From NCBI GenBank assembly GCA_000611775.1, contig KK106982.1:1534643-1598642 (forward strand): 64,000 nt of DNA. The letters are read 5' to 3'. This stretch comes from Umbilicaria muhlenbergii (Eukaryota > Ascomycota > Lecanoromycetes > Umbilicariales > Umbilicariaceae). Below the pieces are notes generated by a model. The model was given only the letters and a program-made list of their open reading frames with translations. It was not told the origin of the DNA and did not search any database. Shown piece after piece: positions 25,752 through 37,098 of this stretch; positions within the stretch are counted from its first letter, which is position 1; the number at the start of each line of letters is the position of its first letter. The position numbers and the translations under genes were made by a program.

Positions 25752-28428
25752 CTTTGAGCATCAACCTACAGGGTATCAGTCACACAATGAATTAACTCAT
25801 CAGTCTCATGATGTTTAAATCCTCTGACAGAGAAGAATCAGTTATTGAACACTTCTCTGACAAAGTAATCTGAGTTAAGATCTCATTACTGAATAAGTTT
25901 CTTGATGAGAGAAGATTGTTAAATTTGTTTTTCACTCAGTGCTAAGACTACGTCTTCTGTTTATTAAGTTGTAAAAGCTTGCCTTCATTTCCTAGTGAGA
26001 TGTTTAACTTTTATGCTCAAGAAGGCTAATCCTACTTGAGAAAAAGTTAAACCTACTTGAGAAAGTAAATAATTTGTAACACTCAGCTTGACATGTACCT
26101 GCAGTTCAACAAGTCTTTATTCATGTTAAAATCAGAGAAAGTGTTGTTCATCTTCTTATTCTTGAAGTTGAATGCTTTAAATTGATTTGAACTTATCCTT
26201 TGAGATTATCTTGATAATAAAAGTGAAGATCAGGATGACCTGACTAATAAGATCTTTCATGTGTTGAAGGAATTTAAGAAGCAGATAAAGATAATGTTCA
26301 GAATAATTAATAAAGAGAGAACAGTGAAGTGAAAAGTTTACAACATTCAACAGAAAGAAGCAGCTGCTATATACATGATAAACTTTCAAAGACTCACTTC
26401 ACATATGAATTAAGATGATACTGCTTTGACAGCGCAGTATTATAAGGGATTGAAGAACATGATGAAAGATGAAATCTTAAAGACTGAACACCTCATCATG
26501 CTTTCAGAAATGATCAAATGATCAATCATCATCAACAACTGAGTTTATGAATGAAGTTTAAAAAAGAGTCACAAGATTCTTGTATCATGAAGAGCTGAGA
26601 AGAACTATGAGCATCAGTATAATAATTAACCTTACTATAAACCTCAGCCTATGAAAATTGATACAGTCACTCAAGTGAATCATTTTCAGTGAAAGAAAGA
26701 ATCAGCAAAGAAAGAAAAACCTCACAGAAATAATTATTAATCAGAACATTTTACCTGAGACTGTTAAATCTCTGAAAAGATTATTCAATCAAGGAAGACA
26801 TACACTGCCACATGAGAGACAGAAGACAAGAACAATTACAACATTATATTTTAAACAGCATGTTATGATGATGACTGTCACACACATCAGAGTGATAAGG
26901 ATGACTTTAAATGATTTTCACATCAACTGAAGAAAATGAAAGTTTATGTCATGATCTTTCATTGAGATCAAGTCATGAGCCTAGAAGAGCAGCAGAGTCA
27001 ATGAGAATAATTTAATCAAGAAGATAATTATGTCAACAGTGATGAAATGATGCCTTCATCTAATGAGAAGAAAGACTTCATGAAGGTAATTAACTCTGAA
27101 GATTCAAAGAAGTTTATTAAAAAAAATGATGACATCTGAGCATCTACTTGTGAAGAGCAGTGGTTGAAGACTTATGAAGAAGTATTTAAAGTGATGAAAG
27201 AATCTTTTAAAAATTATGAGAATCATATAAGCCTGTTGCAAGAAGAAATCCTATGAATGATTAAAGATGCATTCACTCAGAAGAGTGAAGCTAAAAACAC
27301 AAATTATCAAAACATACTCAGGAAAACATCACTGAAAGATTTTAAATTCATCATCAAAGAAGAGTATGTTACCCTCAATGAAGTGCACATCTCAAGAAAA
27401 TTATGAATGAAAGTTTGAGAACTTCAGAGTGAATACTTGAAGTTGAACTCAGTGCAGTATTCAGACAAAAAGATTGACTCAAAGAACTTTAAGTATGTGA
27501 GAGAGAATCTGAGATTCCTCTCATTTAATTCAAAAAACTAGAGAGCCCTTCAGGTCAGAGGCCCCTGAAGACATTTAATTTAAAACCTTTAAAAAAAGTG
27601 ATTGCTAAAGAAATCACTGTCACAGAAGACGTGAGCAATTTTCATGTTTAAGTTAAAGTAAAAGGTCACTCAGTCAGACTGTTAATCAACAGTGACTGCA
27701 CAAGGAATTTCTTAAATTCATGATTCACAGAAAGAAACAGGATAAAAAATTTAAAAGAAGTGAAACTCTTATTTACTTCAAGAGTTCAATGAGTCCCTCA
27801 TGAAACACAATAATGAATGAGTAAACAAAGAAACAGTTCTGATACCTGTTCAAATCAGTTGACACTGAGAGAAAATCAATTTCAACATCACAGAGCAGTC
27901 AAGAAGTGATATAGTTTTAAACATATCTTGACTCTGAGTGATCAATCCTTTGATCAATTGAGCTGAGAATGAGATATACTTCATGAAAGAAAGTACTCTG
28001 ATGAAGTTATATTCAATCTTGAACTCACCTGAAGGAGTGAAAGTCTTCACTATGACAGCAGAAAAGATACATGAGGAATTAAAGAATCCTGATACAAAGA
28101 TACTGTGAATTAAATGAGTTGATAATGATCAAGACCTTATTATCAAGTTATTTATCTTTAAAGAATATAAAGACTTCAAAGAATTGTTTATGATGATAAA
28201 GGAACAGGACGCCTTGCTGAAATATTAAAAATGAGATCATAAAATCAAGATCATGAAGGATTACAAGCTGATGAAGTAACTCATATACTCATTGTCTCCT
28301 CAGAAGTTAAATGCATTGTGAGAATACTTAAAGAAGAATTTATGAAAAGAATTCATTCATGAATCTCAATCTCCTGCTGAATACTCAATATTGTTTGTCT
28401 CAAAATCAAATGAATCATTGAGATTATG

Positions 28429-29195
28429 CTGCACCATGAGTTGAGTTTTACCCAGTGGGTTTGAGGTTGAGTTGAGTTTGAGTTGAGTTTTGAGGTGAGT
28501 TATACGTGTCAAAACCCAACTCAGAAAAAACTCAACTCATTTAACTCAAACTCAGAAAATTCTGAGTTAACTCAGTACATACAAATAGTTATGATAGTCT
28601 TTATGATAGTCAAGAAAGTCAGTTCAAAAGGTGTCTTCTCAAGTCATTTTCAAGGCCATTTTTTGAGGTCATCATTGAAGTCATTTTGAAAGTCATTTTA
28701 AAAGTCACTTTGAAAGCTGTTCTTTGAGGCCGTCATTAAAGCCATTTTGAAAGCATTTTGAAAGTCACTTTGAAAGCTGTTTTTTGAGGCTGTTTTGAAA
28801 GCTGTTTTGAAAGCTGTTGTTTGAGGCTGTTTTCCAAGGCTGTTTTGAAAGCTGTTTTTCAAGGTCATCATTGAAGCTGTTTTGAAAGCTGTTTTAAAAG
28901 CTGTTGTTCAAGGCTGTCATTGAAGCTGTTTTGGAAGCCGTTTTGAAAGCTGTTTGCCAAGGCTGTTTTTCAAGGCTGTTTTTCAAGGCCCTTGTCAAAG
29001 CTGTTTTGGAAGCTGTTTTGAAAGCTGTTTGAATGAGTCATATACATGAACTTGAACTGGGTTACCCAGTGAAAACTCAACCCAAACTCAAAAAAACTCA
29101 ACCCAGTGTGACTCAACCCAAAAAAAACCCAACTCAGTCTGAGTTGGGTTACAATAGTCAAAACCCAACCCAAACCCAACTCATGATGCAGCGTA
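28429..29195. mobile_element. non-autonomous TIR element (MITE-like) inside element E
   Basis: A ~767-bp insert splits the reverse-transcriptase region of E. Its ends are inverted: CTGCACCATGAGTTG on the left and CAACTCATGATGCAG on the right, followed by CGTA. The flanks carry a 12-nt direct repeat ATTGAGATTRTG (28,417-28,428 and 29,196-29,207). Subterminal regions are full of AACCCAACTC / GAGTTGGGTT words in both orientations. The middle (about 28,620-29,030) is a degenerate ~20-bp tandem array. There is no transposase. The terminal layout recalls hAT- or MULE-derived MITEs, but the duplication length fits neither exactly, so the superfamily is open. Confidence 0.7.
28620..29030. repeat. degenerate ~20-bp tandem array within the MITE-like element
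   Basis: Repeats of AAGCTGTTTTGAAAGCTGTT / AAGGCTGTTTTTGAGG-like units, about 18-22 bp each, roughly 18-20 copies. They form the entire core of the element and are noncoding. Confidence 0.75.
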
Positions 29196-29810
29196 ATTGA
29201 GATTGTGTGTCAACTACAGAGCACTGAATAATATAATGATAAAAAACAGTTACCTGTTGCCGCTTATGTCAGAACTGCAGGACAGATTTCAAGGAGTATA
29301 ATGATTCACAAAGTTCAACATCTCAGAGGCATTCAATCAGATCTGAATAAAAGAAGATGATGAATGAAAAACAGTGTTTTAAATGCACTCAGGACTATAT
29401 GAGTACTTGGTAATGTTATTTGAATTAATCAACACCTCAGTGATTTTTTAAACTTTCATCAAAAATGTCTTGTGATAATACTTGAATCAGTTCATAGTCA
29501 TCTACCTTAATGATATACTGATATACTCAAAGATGAAAGAACAACATGTTAAACATGTTCAGAAGGTCTTACAGGCGTTAAAAGACATCAATTTACACAT
29601 TAAGTCTGAGAAGAGTCTTTTTCACATCAAAGAAGTTCAGTTTCTTGAATTTATCATCACCTCAGAAGGCTTATGAATGAAGTCAGAGAAGATTAAGTCT
29701 GTAGTTGAATAATCAGTTCTGATAAACATTAAGGAAGTACAATTCTTCTTAAGCTTTGCAAACTTCTATAAGAAGTTTATCAAGAAGTATCATCAGCAAT
29801 TTAGCAAGTT

Positions 29811-30933
29811 AACTTTGAGTTAGTTTTTAACACTTTGAGCGCTCTGAGCTTCTGATCTCATGTCTCAGTTAACAGCTGCTCTTAGCACCTTCTGAGCACT
29901 TTGAGCTCAACCTTAAATCTTGAGCAGAACATCAAAATTTTGTGATAAAAAAACAATTATTAAAACAATTGTTTAAACAAGTACACACACAGTGTTATAA
30001 TAACAGTAAAACTTATAATAAGTAAACTTTTGCTAAAATTCACTTTTCTGCAATAAAAAATCATGATTTGTTGAGTCTGAAAGCACTGTATAAGTGTTGA
30101 GTTCTGAATATTTAAAGAACTTCAAGATTTTCATCACTTAAAAATTTACACACTTTAATAACTTTTGCACCTCAACAGATATGAAGAAACTTTCAATGCA
30201 TAAATTATAAAAAACAGTATTATCTATTAATGTTAAATTAAAAGTTTCTTCATAACTGCTATTGTTGTTAAGTTATATTTAATTCAAGTCTTCAATAGCG
30301 AAAAATCTTTCAAAAAAAGTCACATACTTTGAATAACTATTGCGCTTTTATACTTATAATATAACTTTCAGGTTATAAGTTGTAGAGAATAAGCTGTTTA
30401 AGAGTTTTCTGATACAAAGTTTCTTTTTATGTGTTGTTGTTGTTGAGTTATTCAAAAAGGCATTAAAAGTCTGTTTATTAATGTTGTAATTTTCATCACT
30501 GAAAGTTTGAAATCAATATAACTTTTTAACAACAACAGTTATAAAAAAACTTCAAGTTATAAAACTGTTTAATAGCTTCTTCTCTACAACTTATAAAAAA
30601 CTCTTAAACAGCTTATTCTCTACAACTTATAAACTGAAAATTATAATATAAGTAAAAAAGCAAAAAAGTTATTCAATATGCTAATATATTTATAATTAGT
30701 TAAAAGTTTTTTAATTCATAACTATTGCAAATTAAAACTTATGAAGAAATGTTTAGTTCATAAAGTGTACAGAATAAAGAGATTTAAAACTTTTCAATAA
30801 AAAGTTTTTTATTATTCATGAAGGTATAATAGTTATTTAAAGTGTAAGATTTGTATGAGCTCATTTACTGCTCAGAGAGTGCTCTGAGCGCATAAAGTAC
30901 TATTAACTAAAACCTTATTTTTGAGCGGGCTGC
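29811..30933. mobile_element. A+T-rich fold-back (long inverted repeat) element inside element E
   Basis: A ~1.1-kb noncoding insert between the reverse-transcriptase and RNase H regions of E. Its outer arms are inverted copies: TTAGTTTTTAACACTTTGAGCG near 29,820 against the reverse complement of GCTCTGAGCGCATAAAGTACTA near 30,881-30,912. Inner segments are also inverted: GTTGTAGAGAATAAGCTGTT near 30,379 and AACAGCTTATTCTCTACAAC near 30,607. CAAGTT occurs at both borders (29,805-29,810 and 30,934-30,939) and could be a target duplication. The interior has no coding capacity. It keeps a few GAGCG sites. Confidence 0.65.
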
Positions 30934-33513
30934 CAAGTTGCAGATGATTTCAAGATCACAGCACCTTTAACAGAGTTGACAAAAAAAGACTGAAAATTCA
31001 TTTAATCTATTAAAGCACAAGAATCCTTCAAAGTGCTGAAGAAGTACTTCATATCACAATTAATTCTCATGAGTTTCAACCCTGAGAAACTTATTACACT
31101 CAAGATAAACATGTCAGATGAAGCTATAAAAGCATGCATTAATTAATTAAACAATAAAAGATGTCTGTGATCAGTAGTTTACTACTCATAAAAACTTTTA
31201 AGCGCTGAACAGAGTTACAAGATACATGACAAGAAGCTGTTAATTATTATTGATGCATTCAAGCAATGACATGTATATTTTGAAGGATCAAAGCATGAGG
31301 TTTAAGTGTATTCAAATCATAAGAATTTGTTATACTTTATGACAATGAAAGTTCTAAATCAAAGACAGGTTCATTGGTTGAAAGAATTATCACAGTACAA
31401 TTTTAAGATTCATTATTAAAAAGAATCAGAGAATGTTAAAGTGAATATTCTCAGCAGATGAGCTGATTATCTGCAAGAGAAGTCAATCATAAATTAAGTT
31501 ATCCTCTGAGAGAATGAGCAAGGGAGCATAACATACAACAGAGAAGTCAACTTTATGATAAAAGTTGAAGATAACATCTTCAAAAGTTGAGTTCAAAAAG
31601 TGTTGAAGAATGACAAGCTAGTGCAGCAAGTCCTTCAAAATATCAATGATCACAAAAGCTTTAAAAAGCAAGAAGGTCTCTTACTTTTTCAAGACTTAAT
31701 TTATGTATCAGTCAGCCTATGAGAGACGCTGATAGAAGAATGTCATTCTAGCAGAATGAATGAACATCAAGGTATCAAAAAGACATTGAAATGACTCACA
31801 TGAACATATTACTTTTCATGAATAAGGAAGAAAGTTGAGGAAATCATTTAAAAATGTGACACATGCTGAAAGAACAAAGCAGAGCATCATAAATCATATG
31901 AACTGCTGAAATCATCATCAACATCAGCACAATCATGATTGAGCATTGCATTGAATTTTGTGATAAAATTATCAAAGTTGAAGGAACCCCTGATGAAAGT
32001 ATTATATGACACAATACTGATTATAACAGATTGACTCATGAAGTACAGATACTTCTTGTCATATAAGAAGTCATCATCAGCAGAAGAATTAACATACACA
32101 TTCTTAAAAATTATAACAGTCAATCATGAACTGCTGAAAGAAATAATCTCAGACAGAGATAAACTCTTTATCTTCAAGTTTTAAAAATCACTAGTGAATC
32201 AGCTAGGAATTCATCATAAGTTATTCACCACATATCATCCTCAAACAGATGAACAGACTGAATGCTTAAATTAAACATTAAAACAGTACTTGCGCTGCTA
32301 TGTTAATTATCAACAAATCAATTGAGTAGAACTCTTACTGATAGCTTAATTAACTTACAACACAGCAACAACAGAATTCATGAAAGTATCATCATTTTAC
32401 ATTAACTACAGGTTTAACCCACCTATGAATGAAGCAAGGGGATTAACAATCATAACACAAAAAGCAAAAGTATAAGTGAATCAACTAAAAGACCTTCATA
32501 AAGAACTATAATGAAACATAAAGTTTACCTCAGAGAGGTCAACAGTATATCACAATAAGAAAAGAAATAAAGAACTTACTCTTGAAAAAAGAAATAAAGT
32601 ATACCTCCTGTGTCACAACATCAAGATGAAGTGATCAAGCAATAAATTAAATCACAAGAAACTGAGACCTTTTCACATTTTAAGAAAGAAAGAAAGTGTT
32701 AACTATGAGCTTAAACTTTCATCAGTCATGCAGATACACTCAGTATTTCATGTGTTTTTACTTGAATCAGTGAACTCAGAAACACTGTTACAAGATAATT
32801 CATTTAAAATTGACCTCAAAAGTCAAGATGCTGAGTTTGAAGTAAAGAAAATTCTAAATCAGCAAGAGATAAATGATGAGCCTCATTATCTGATCAAATG
32901 AAAGGGCTATGACACAGCAGGAAACACATGAGAATCAGAAGAAAATTTTACTCATTATTTAATAAAGTTACATCAGTTTCATCAGAGGAACCTGCTGTCA
33001 ATTAATCATCAAGAATGATGAAGGGTTTGAAGAAGTCAAAGAGAGAATCAGTAATTTAACTCTGAGTTAATTCCTTCTGCTTCAATTCTTTAATGTTTTG
33101 AAGCTCAGTATGAATCAAGTTCATCTGTCACTTCTTGAGGAGAATAATCTGTTTGTGAAGTCTCTCTTTCTTCACCTTCAACTCTCATTTTTTAGCAGAA
33201 ATGTCTGTTTTTTTCTTTCATAAATGAAGAAGTTTCTCCTGAACATGATTCAACTCAGCTGAAGAAATTACAAGATCACAAGCAACACTTGATCAAATAT
33301 AAAAACTACAACAGTTAAACTCTGAAGACATAAAACACTCACAGTCATCAGAGACACAGTGATGACAGAGTCACATGACAGAACTTTTGTAGTTGATGAT
33401 ATAATCAATCAGATGAAAGTGATGAATAAAGAATTAAACAATCTTTCTGTCATCAAAGTAAGATATGAGGGGCTTTTGATTTCTGAGGATGAAAACCTTG
33501 TGAGGGGAGCTAA

Positions 33514-33916
33514 TGTTATAACTCAGTCAAGACAGTACTTAAAAGTATGCACTTGCAGTGAACAGCTGATACTGATTGAAGTGATCAAAGTAAGTGAGAG
33601 CTTGAACATCTTAATCACCTCAATCAGAGTGATTGAGCTGTTCAGAGTGATTAAGGGTTCAATTATTATAATTACCTCAATCACATGAGTCTCCTAGAGT
33701 TTATATAATCACAGGTAGATTCATAGTTAAGAGTTCATGCTCAACTCATGTATTAAATGCAATCTCTTAAGATTATGACTACTAATTTCCTCACTTGATT
33801 TTAACTTTAAGATTATTGATCATGTAGTTCATTGAACCTGACCTAGTTCATTGAATCATACTTATAATTTATTGAATGATAATATCACTTTAATCATTAT
33901 AATATCACCTGTTACA
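33514..33916 (+). repeat. 3' LTR of element E, 403 bp
   Basis: Starts TGTTATAACTCAGTCAAG and ends CACCTGTTACA. It is preceded by a GAGGGGAGC polypurine tract and followed by the CCTGG target copy and the rest of the A LTR. Confidence 0.92.
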
Positions 33917-33921
33917 CCTGG

Positions 33922-34232
33922 CACTTCATGGAAGTGATTAAAGGAGTTAACATCATTGATGACACCTCACAGAGGTGTAATTCAGCAATGAACACCTCAT
34001 GAAGACAGTTTCACTGAGATGACTGCTTCATGAGATCTTCCTCAGGCAGGCTAACTTTGAAAGAAATATATTATGAGGTCAGAGCATGTCTCACTTTCTT
34101 TCTTAACAATAATTCTCTACCTACTAGCAATATCATACTATTGTGAACCATCAACTATAAGCTTAAGTCATTATTGTCACATAGCCTCATAATTCCTTAG
34201 TTAAGATATTACCTCATGATAATACACTTACA
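33922..34232 (+). repeat. 3' LTR of element A, right piece
   Basis: The last 311 bp of the 455-bp family-1 LTR, ending TACACTTACA. This is the right border of the whole nested structure. Confidence 0.9.
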
Positions 34233-35380
34233 CTATGTGACCTCATCAGTCATCATTAGTGACAGCTTATTAAGTTGTTTTAACTTTACACTTGAGCTCT
34301 TAAGCCTTAGAGCCCTTGAGCCCTAGATGCATATTTAACAGTTATAATGAACTTGACAGTAACAAATATTAAGTTATAATAAATTGAAATTGAATTCTCA
34401 GAGAAATCTATTTGTAAAATAATAAAATACTGATTATTATGAATTCATTTACATTTCACTGAAGATTCTCTTGAGTTCATTATTATTCAAGTTAATCTGC
34501 ATGAGATCTGATCATACAAATCTGTCTGAGATTAATGACTCAGCATTAAAGTTTTCTTAAGAATAATCCTCATCAATCTTAGCATCTTATAATATTGCCT
34601 CAGTTAACTCAGACCTCATTCTGAAAAAGCTTGTTAATGTGCATCACTCTGACAAAATCATGAAGTTAACCTGTTCAAATAACTTTTCTTCATAGAGTCT
34701 GAGCATGTTATTAATAATTACAGGTTGAAATCACTTTCAGACATATAATTTAAGTTTAATGCAATGCTCAGATATTTCTGCTGTGTACATCTGAGAAATA
34801 CTTGTTTTCTATTTAGTAATTAAAAACATAAACAAACTTCTCACATGTTGAGAACTTATCTTTTTACACTTATTTTCTGTCACTGTTCTGCTGCCTTTTC
34901 TACTGTCTTTTCTGCTGTTTTTGCTGCTGTTTTTGCTGCTGTTTTTGCTGCTGTTTTTGCTGCTGTTTTTGCTGCTGTTTTTGCTGCTGTTTTTGCTGCT
35001 GTTTTTGCTGCTGTTTTTGCTGCTGTTTTTGCTGCTGTTTTTGCTGCTGTTTTTGCTGCTGTTTTTGCTGCTGTTTTCTGCGCGTCGCAGGTTTTGTGCA
35101 TGTTATGCACAAAACTATGCAGAAGTTATGCAAAATCTCTACATTTTCATCACACAGAAGATTCAGTGCTAGGGATTTCTACATAACTCAGTTCAGAGGC
35201 TGCTATCAATGAGTTTAAATGATGAAGCAATTTTGAGAGAGTGTGACTGTCTAGTTTTTGAGGTATAAGGTCACTGTTTTGAACTAAAAAGTACACTCTG
35301 TGAAGACTTAAGAAACTGTTCAATAACAAGACACTTTTCTGAAATACTGACTACAGCATTAAATAAAGCGGTCATTATAT
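34233..35380. other. A+T-rich mutated DNA right of the nest, unclassified
   Basis: CpG-poor DNA without recognisable domains, apart from the 12-bp repeat array at 34,918-35,073. It may be flanking DNA or remains of an older element. Mutation density falls off toward 35,380, where CpG reappears. Confidence 0.5.
34918..35073. repeat. 13 perfect tandem copies of TTTTTGCTGCTG
   Basis: Exactly 156 bp of a 12-bp unit, flanked on the left by variant units (CTACTGTCTTTTCTGCTG) and on the right by TTTTCTGCGCGTCGCAGG. The units are identical although the surroundings are strongly mutated, so the array has expanded or been homogenised recently. Open frames across it encode only periodic peptides in several frames and are not considered genes. 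Confidence 0.93.
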
Positions 35381-35769
35381 AATTTATTACAGTTGTAACA
35401 TTGAATAAAAAAATTGTGGTTGATTTTGTGTGACTGTTGTGCCTCCACGACTTGAGATTTTGACATGAAGCGTTTTCTATATACAGTCATAATGGGTGTG
35501 TGTACAGCTAAATGAAGTGTTTTCTGGCCTGTTTTTAGAATTACGCCCTCAGACCCTCCCCGGAAAACGCACACAGTCAGTGTTTGTAGCTAATCCCAAA
35601 GGGCATTAGGGCCCGGCTAGTCCTAGCCGAGGCAGGGGGGTCTGAGTGACTGAGGCAATTATAATACTAAGGCCTACCGCTGCTTACTAAGAACTTATTA
35701 CAACGAAACCCTATTTATAACGAACTACTTAAGCGAATTCTCAACTCGTTATAGCCAGGGTTTACTGTA
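35381..35769. mobile_element. end of a pogo/Tc1-like DNA transposon at the compartment border
   Basis: At 35,715-35,767 the sequence reads outward as TATAACGAACTAC...CTCGTTATAGCCAGGGTTTACTG and is followed by TA at 35,768-35,769. An outward terminus of CAGTAAACCCTGGCTATAAC type followed by TA is typical of fungal pogo/Fot1-class elements. CpG is present, so this DNA is not in the mutated state seen to the left. The opposite terminus is not visible. A 71-codon minus-strand open frame (35,574-35,359) has no similarity I recognise and may be part of the element. Confidence 0.55.
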
Positions 35770-36173
35770 TCTCATGTCAGATCAGCTTTTGACGGCGGAG
35801 TTCCCGTGTCCCACCACATTACTGACTGCTTCAGGGTGAATGTTCTAGCCAGCATCAGGCATTGGTCCGTTGGAGGCGGTATTGCACGGCAACTGAACTC
35901 TAGCCTGAATCCTTCAGCCACCAACGTTTCATGCTGCACTTGAGTCACATCATCTAAGGCACCAGCAGCCGGAGGTTATGAGCTGCGAGTACCAAATCAA
36001 TCTCATCCGGCTCTACCTTTCTCGTCTTGTCACCAAACCCAAGTGTTGAACGCCCTAAACGGATTTACTAATCTCAATCTATCTCCTCTTCGCCTTTCCA
36101 TTTCAAGAACGACAAAAACCTCTTTCAACCATTTCAATCCTATCAACAAGCATCAAGACATCTAGTATAGAAG
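35770..36173. promoter_or_regulatory. 5' region of the first euchromatic gene
   Basis: Normal-composition DNA with a pyrimidine-rich stretch (about 36,068-36,130) just before the start codon, as in many ascomycete promoters. No coding feature is seen. Confidence 0.4.
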
Positions 36174-37098
36174 ATGGCTGCGCTTCCACCTTACCAACAG
36201 CAAGTCTATGACCTATTCAAATCGGAATGGTCCAGGAGAACCCCAGGCAGCCAACCAGATATCCACCAAACAGCCCAGATTCTTGCTTTCTCCGCCAGCC
36301 GAGCCAAAGATCCACCTTCCAGGACATACATCTGGAGCTCAATCCTAGCAATCCATCAATTCGCGACCTCAAGCCCCCAGGCCATCGACTTCATGGTCTG
36401 TGCCTTCGCCGAAGCCACCAAGCTCTTCCCGGAGACAGTGAGCAACGAGTACGGCAACGGCCCCGATGCCGGGCTCGAGGCACTTAGGTGGTGGCTCATC
36501 GACGAAGCGAACTGTTTCAACTCAGTAGAGCTTGGCAACCCAGCCGGGACCGTCGACCCCAATGACAAGTCGAACATTATCTTCCGGAAAGAGGAGGTCG
36601 ATGACCGGCTGGACGCCGTTTTAGACCGGATCCAAGAGTGGAAGGCAGAACGGACGAAGATTGAAATTTCCATGGCCATTGCATCGCGGTGTTTTGCCCT
36701 CGACGTGGTTCGCGAGAGTGGAGGTGATCAAGTCGCCGGCCTGATCAACGGTGGTATAACGCGGGATCCTCGTTGGACCAAAGCAGATTTCATTGCCAGT
36801 TGCTTACTGCTCAGAGGGTGTGCAAAATCATTGGTTGGTGTCCTAGGCAGCGGACGAGATCAACTCCAGCAATGGAAGATCGATTTCAAGCATTTCCTAC
36901 TACCGTATGAGAATACCGGAGACAACGATTTTGCAGTAAAACACCACGCAGCGGTATGTCCTCCTAGCTTGGGAATGCCAATTGCGCTGTGACGGTTCGT
37001 TGACTCGTGTTTCTCAGCTCGTCATTCGAAATCTCGACAGCGGCCCAGTAGATGAGGACTGCGAGCAACTCTTCTCGCACGAGCAATGGATATACTAG
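36174..37098 (+). CDS. hypothetical protein (286 aa, two exons)
   Basis: I do not recognise the family. The first exon runs 36,174-36,953. A 64-bp intron (GTATGT donor at 36,954, TTTCTCAG acceptor ending 37,017) joins it to 37,018-37,098, which ends LFSHEQWIY. Without splicing, the frame reads into the intron and stops at 36,992. The splice gives in-frame continuation into a codon-biased second exon, so I prefer it. The product is mostly helical and soluble by eye, with no signal peptide or membrane segment and several Trp-containing helices (EALRWWLIDEANCF, IQEWKAERTKIE). The start is the first ATG and has a purine at -3. It is the first intact gene outside the transposon block. The mRNA probably ends after the AATAAA at 37,145-37,150. 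Confidence 0.75.

Larger units (their letters stand above)
25349..33916 (+). mobile_element. Gypsy element E (chromovirus), nested in the A LTR, fossil
   Basis: An 8,568-bp element with two 403-bp LTRs, inserted in the 3' LTR of element A with target duplication CCTGA (25,344-25,348) / CCTGG (33,917-33,921). It belongs to a different Gypsy family from A/C and is heavily broken (dozens of breaks). Order: gag (about 26,150-27,560), aspartic protease core (about 27,650-27,720), reverse transcriptase (28,250-29,730, containing the F/YLNDILIYS-type active-site block at 29,482-29,540 and interrupted by a DNA element), RNase H (30,950-31,440), integrase with its HHCC zinc-binding region (31,680-31,910) and core (to ~32,500), and a C-terminal chromodomain (about 32,830-33,000). 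A purine-rich tract precedes the 3' LTR. Confidence 0.9.
5020..34232 (+). mobile_element. Gypsy element A (family 1), fossil split by three insertions
   Basis: Element A is an old, heavily broken chromovirus-like Gypsy fossil with dozens of breaks. Its parts are 5,020-5,390 (5' LTR, left end lost), 5,391-9,537, 15,725-16,130, 23,385-25,204, and a 3' LTR in two pieces (25,205-25,348 and 33,922-34,232). The internal pieces total about 6.37 kb, against 6.34 kb in the intact-length copy C, and the split LTR totals 455 bp. These matches support a single element. In order one sees gag with a CCHC knuckle near 6,370-6,410, reverse transcriptase near 7,300-7,830, RNase H near 7,950-8,250, integrase near 8,850-9,530 and 15,725-16,120, a chromodomain-like region near 23,390-23,600, and a long 3' noncoding tail. 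Confidence 0.85.

Noticed and set aside
34845-35186. Plus- and minus-strand open frames encoding (AAVF)n, (KTAA)n, (QQQK)n peptides
   Set aside because: They are translations of the 12-bp tandem array in several frames at once; there is no start context or flanking coding DNA.
35359-35574. 71-codon minus-strand frame as an independent gene
   Set aside because: Within the probable DNA transposon end, with no recognised similarity and no codon bias evidence.
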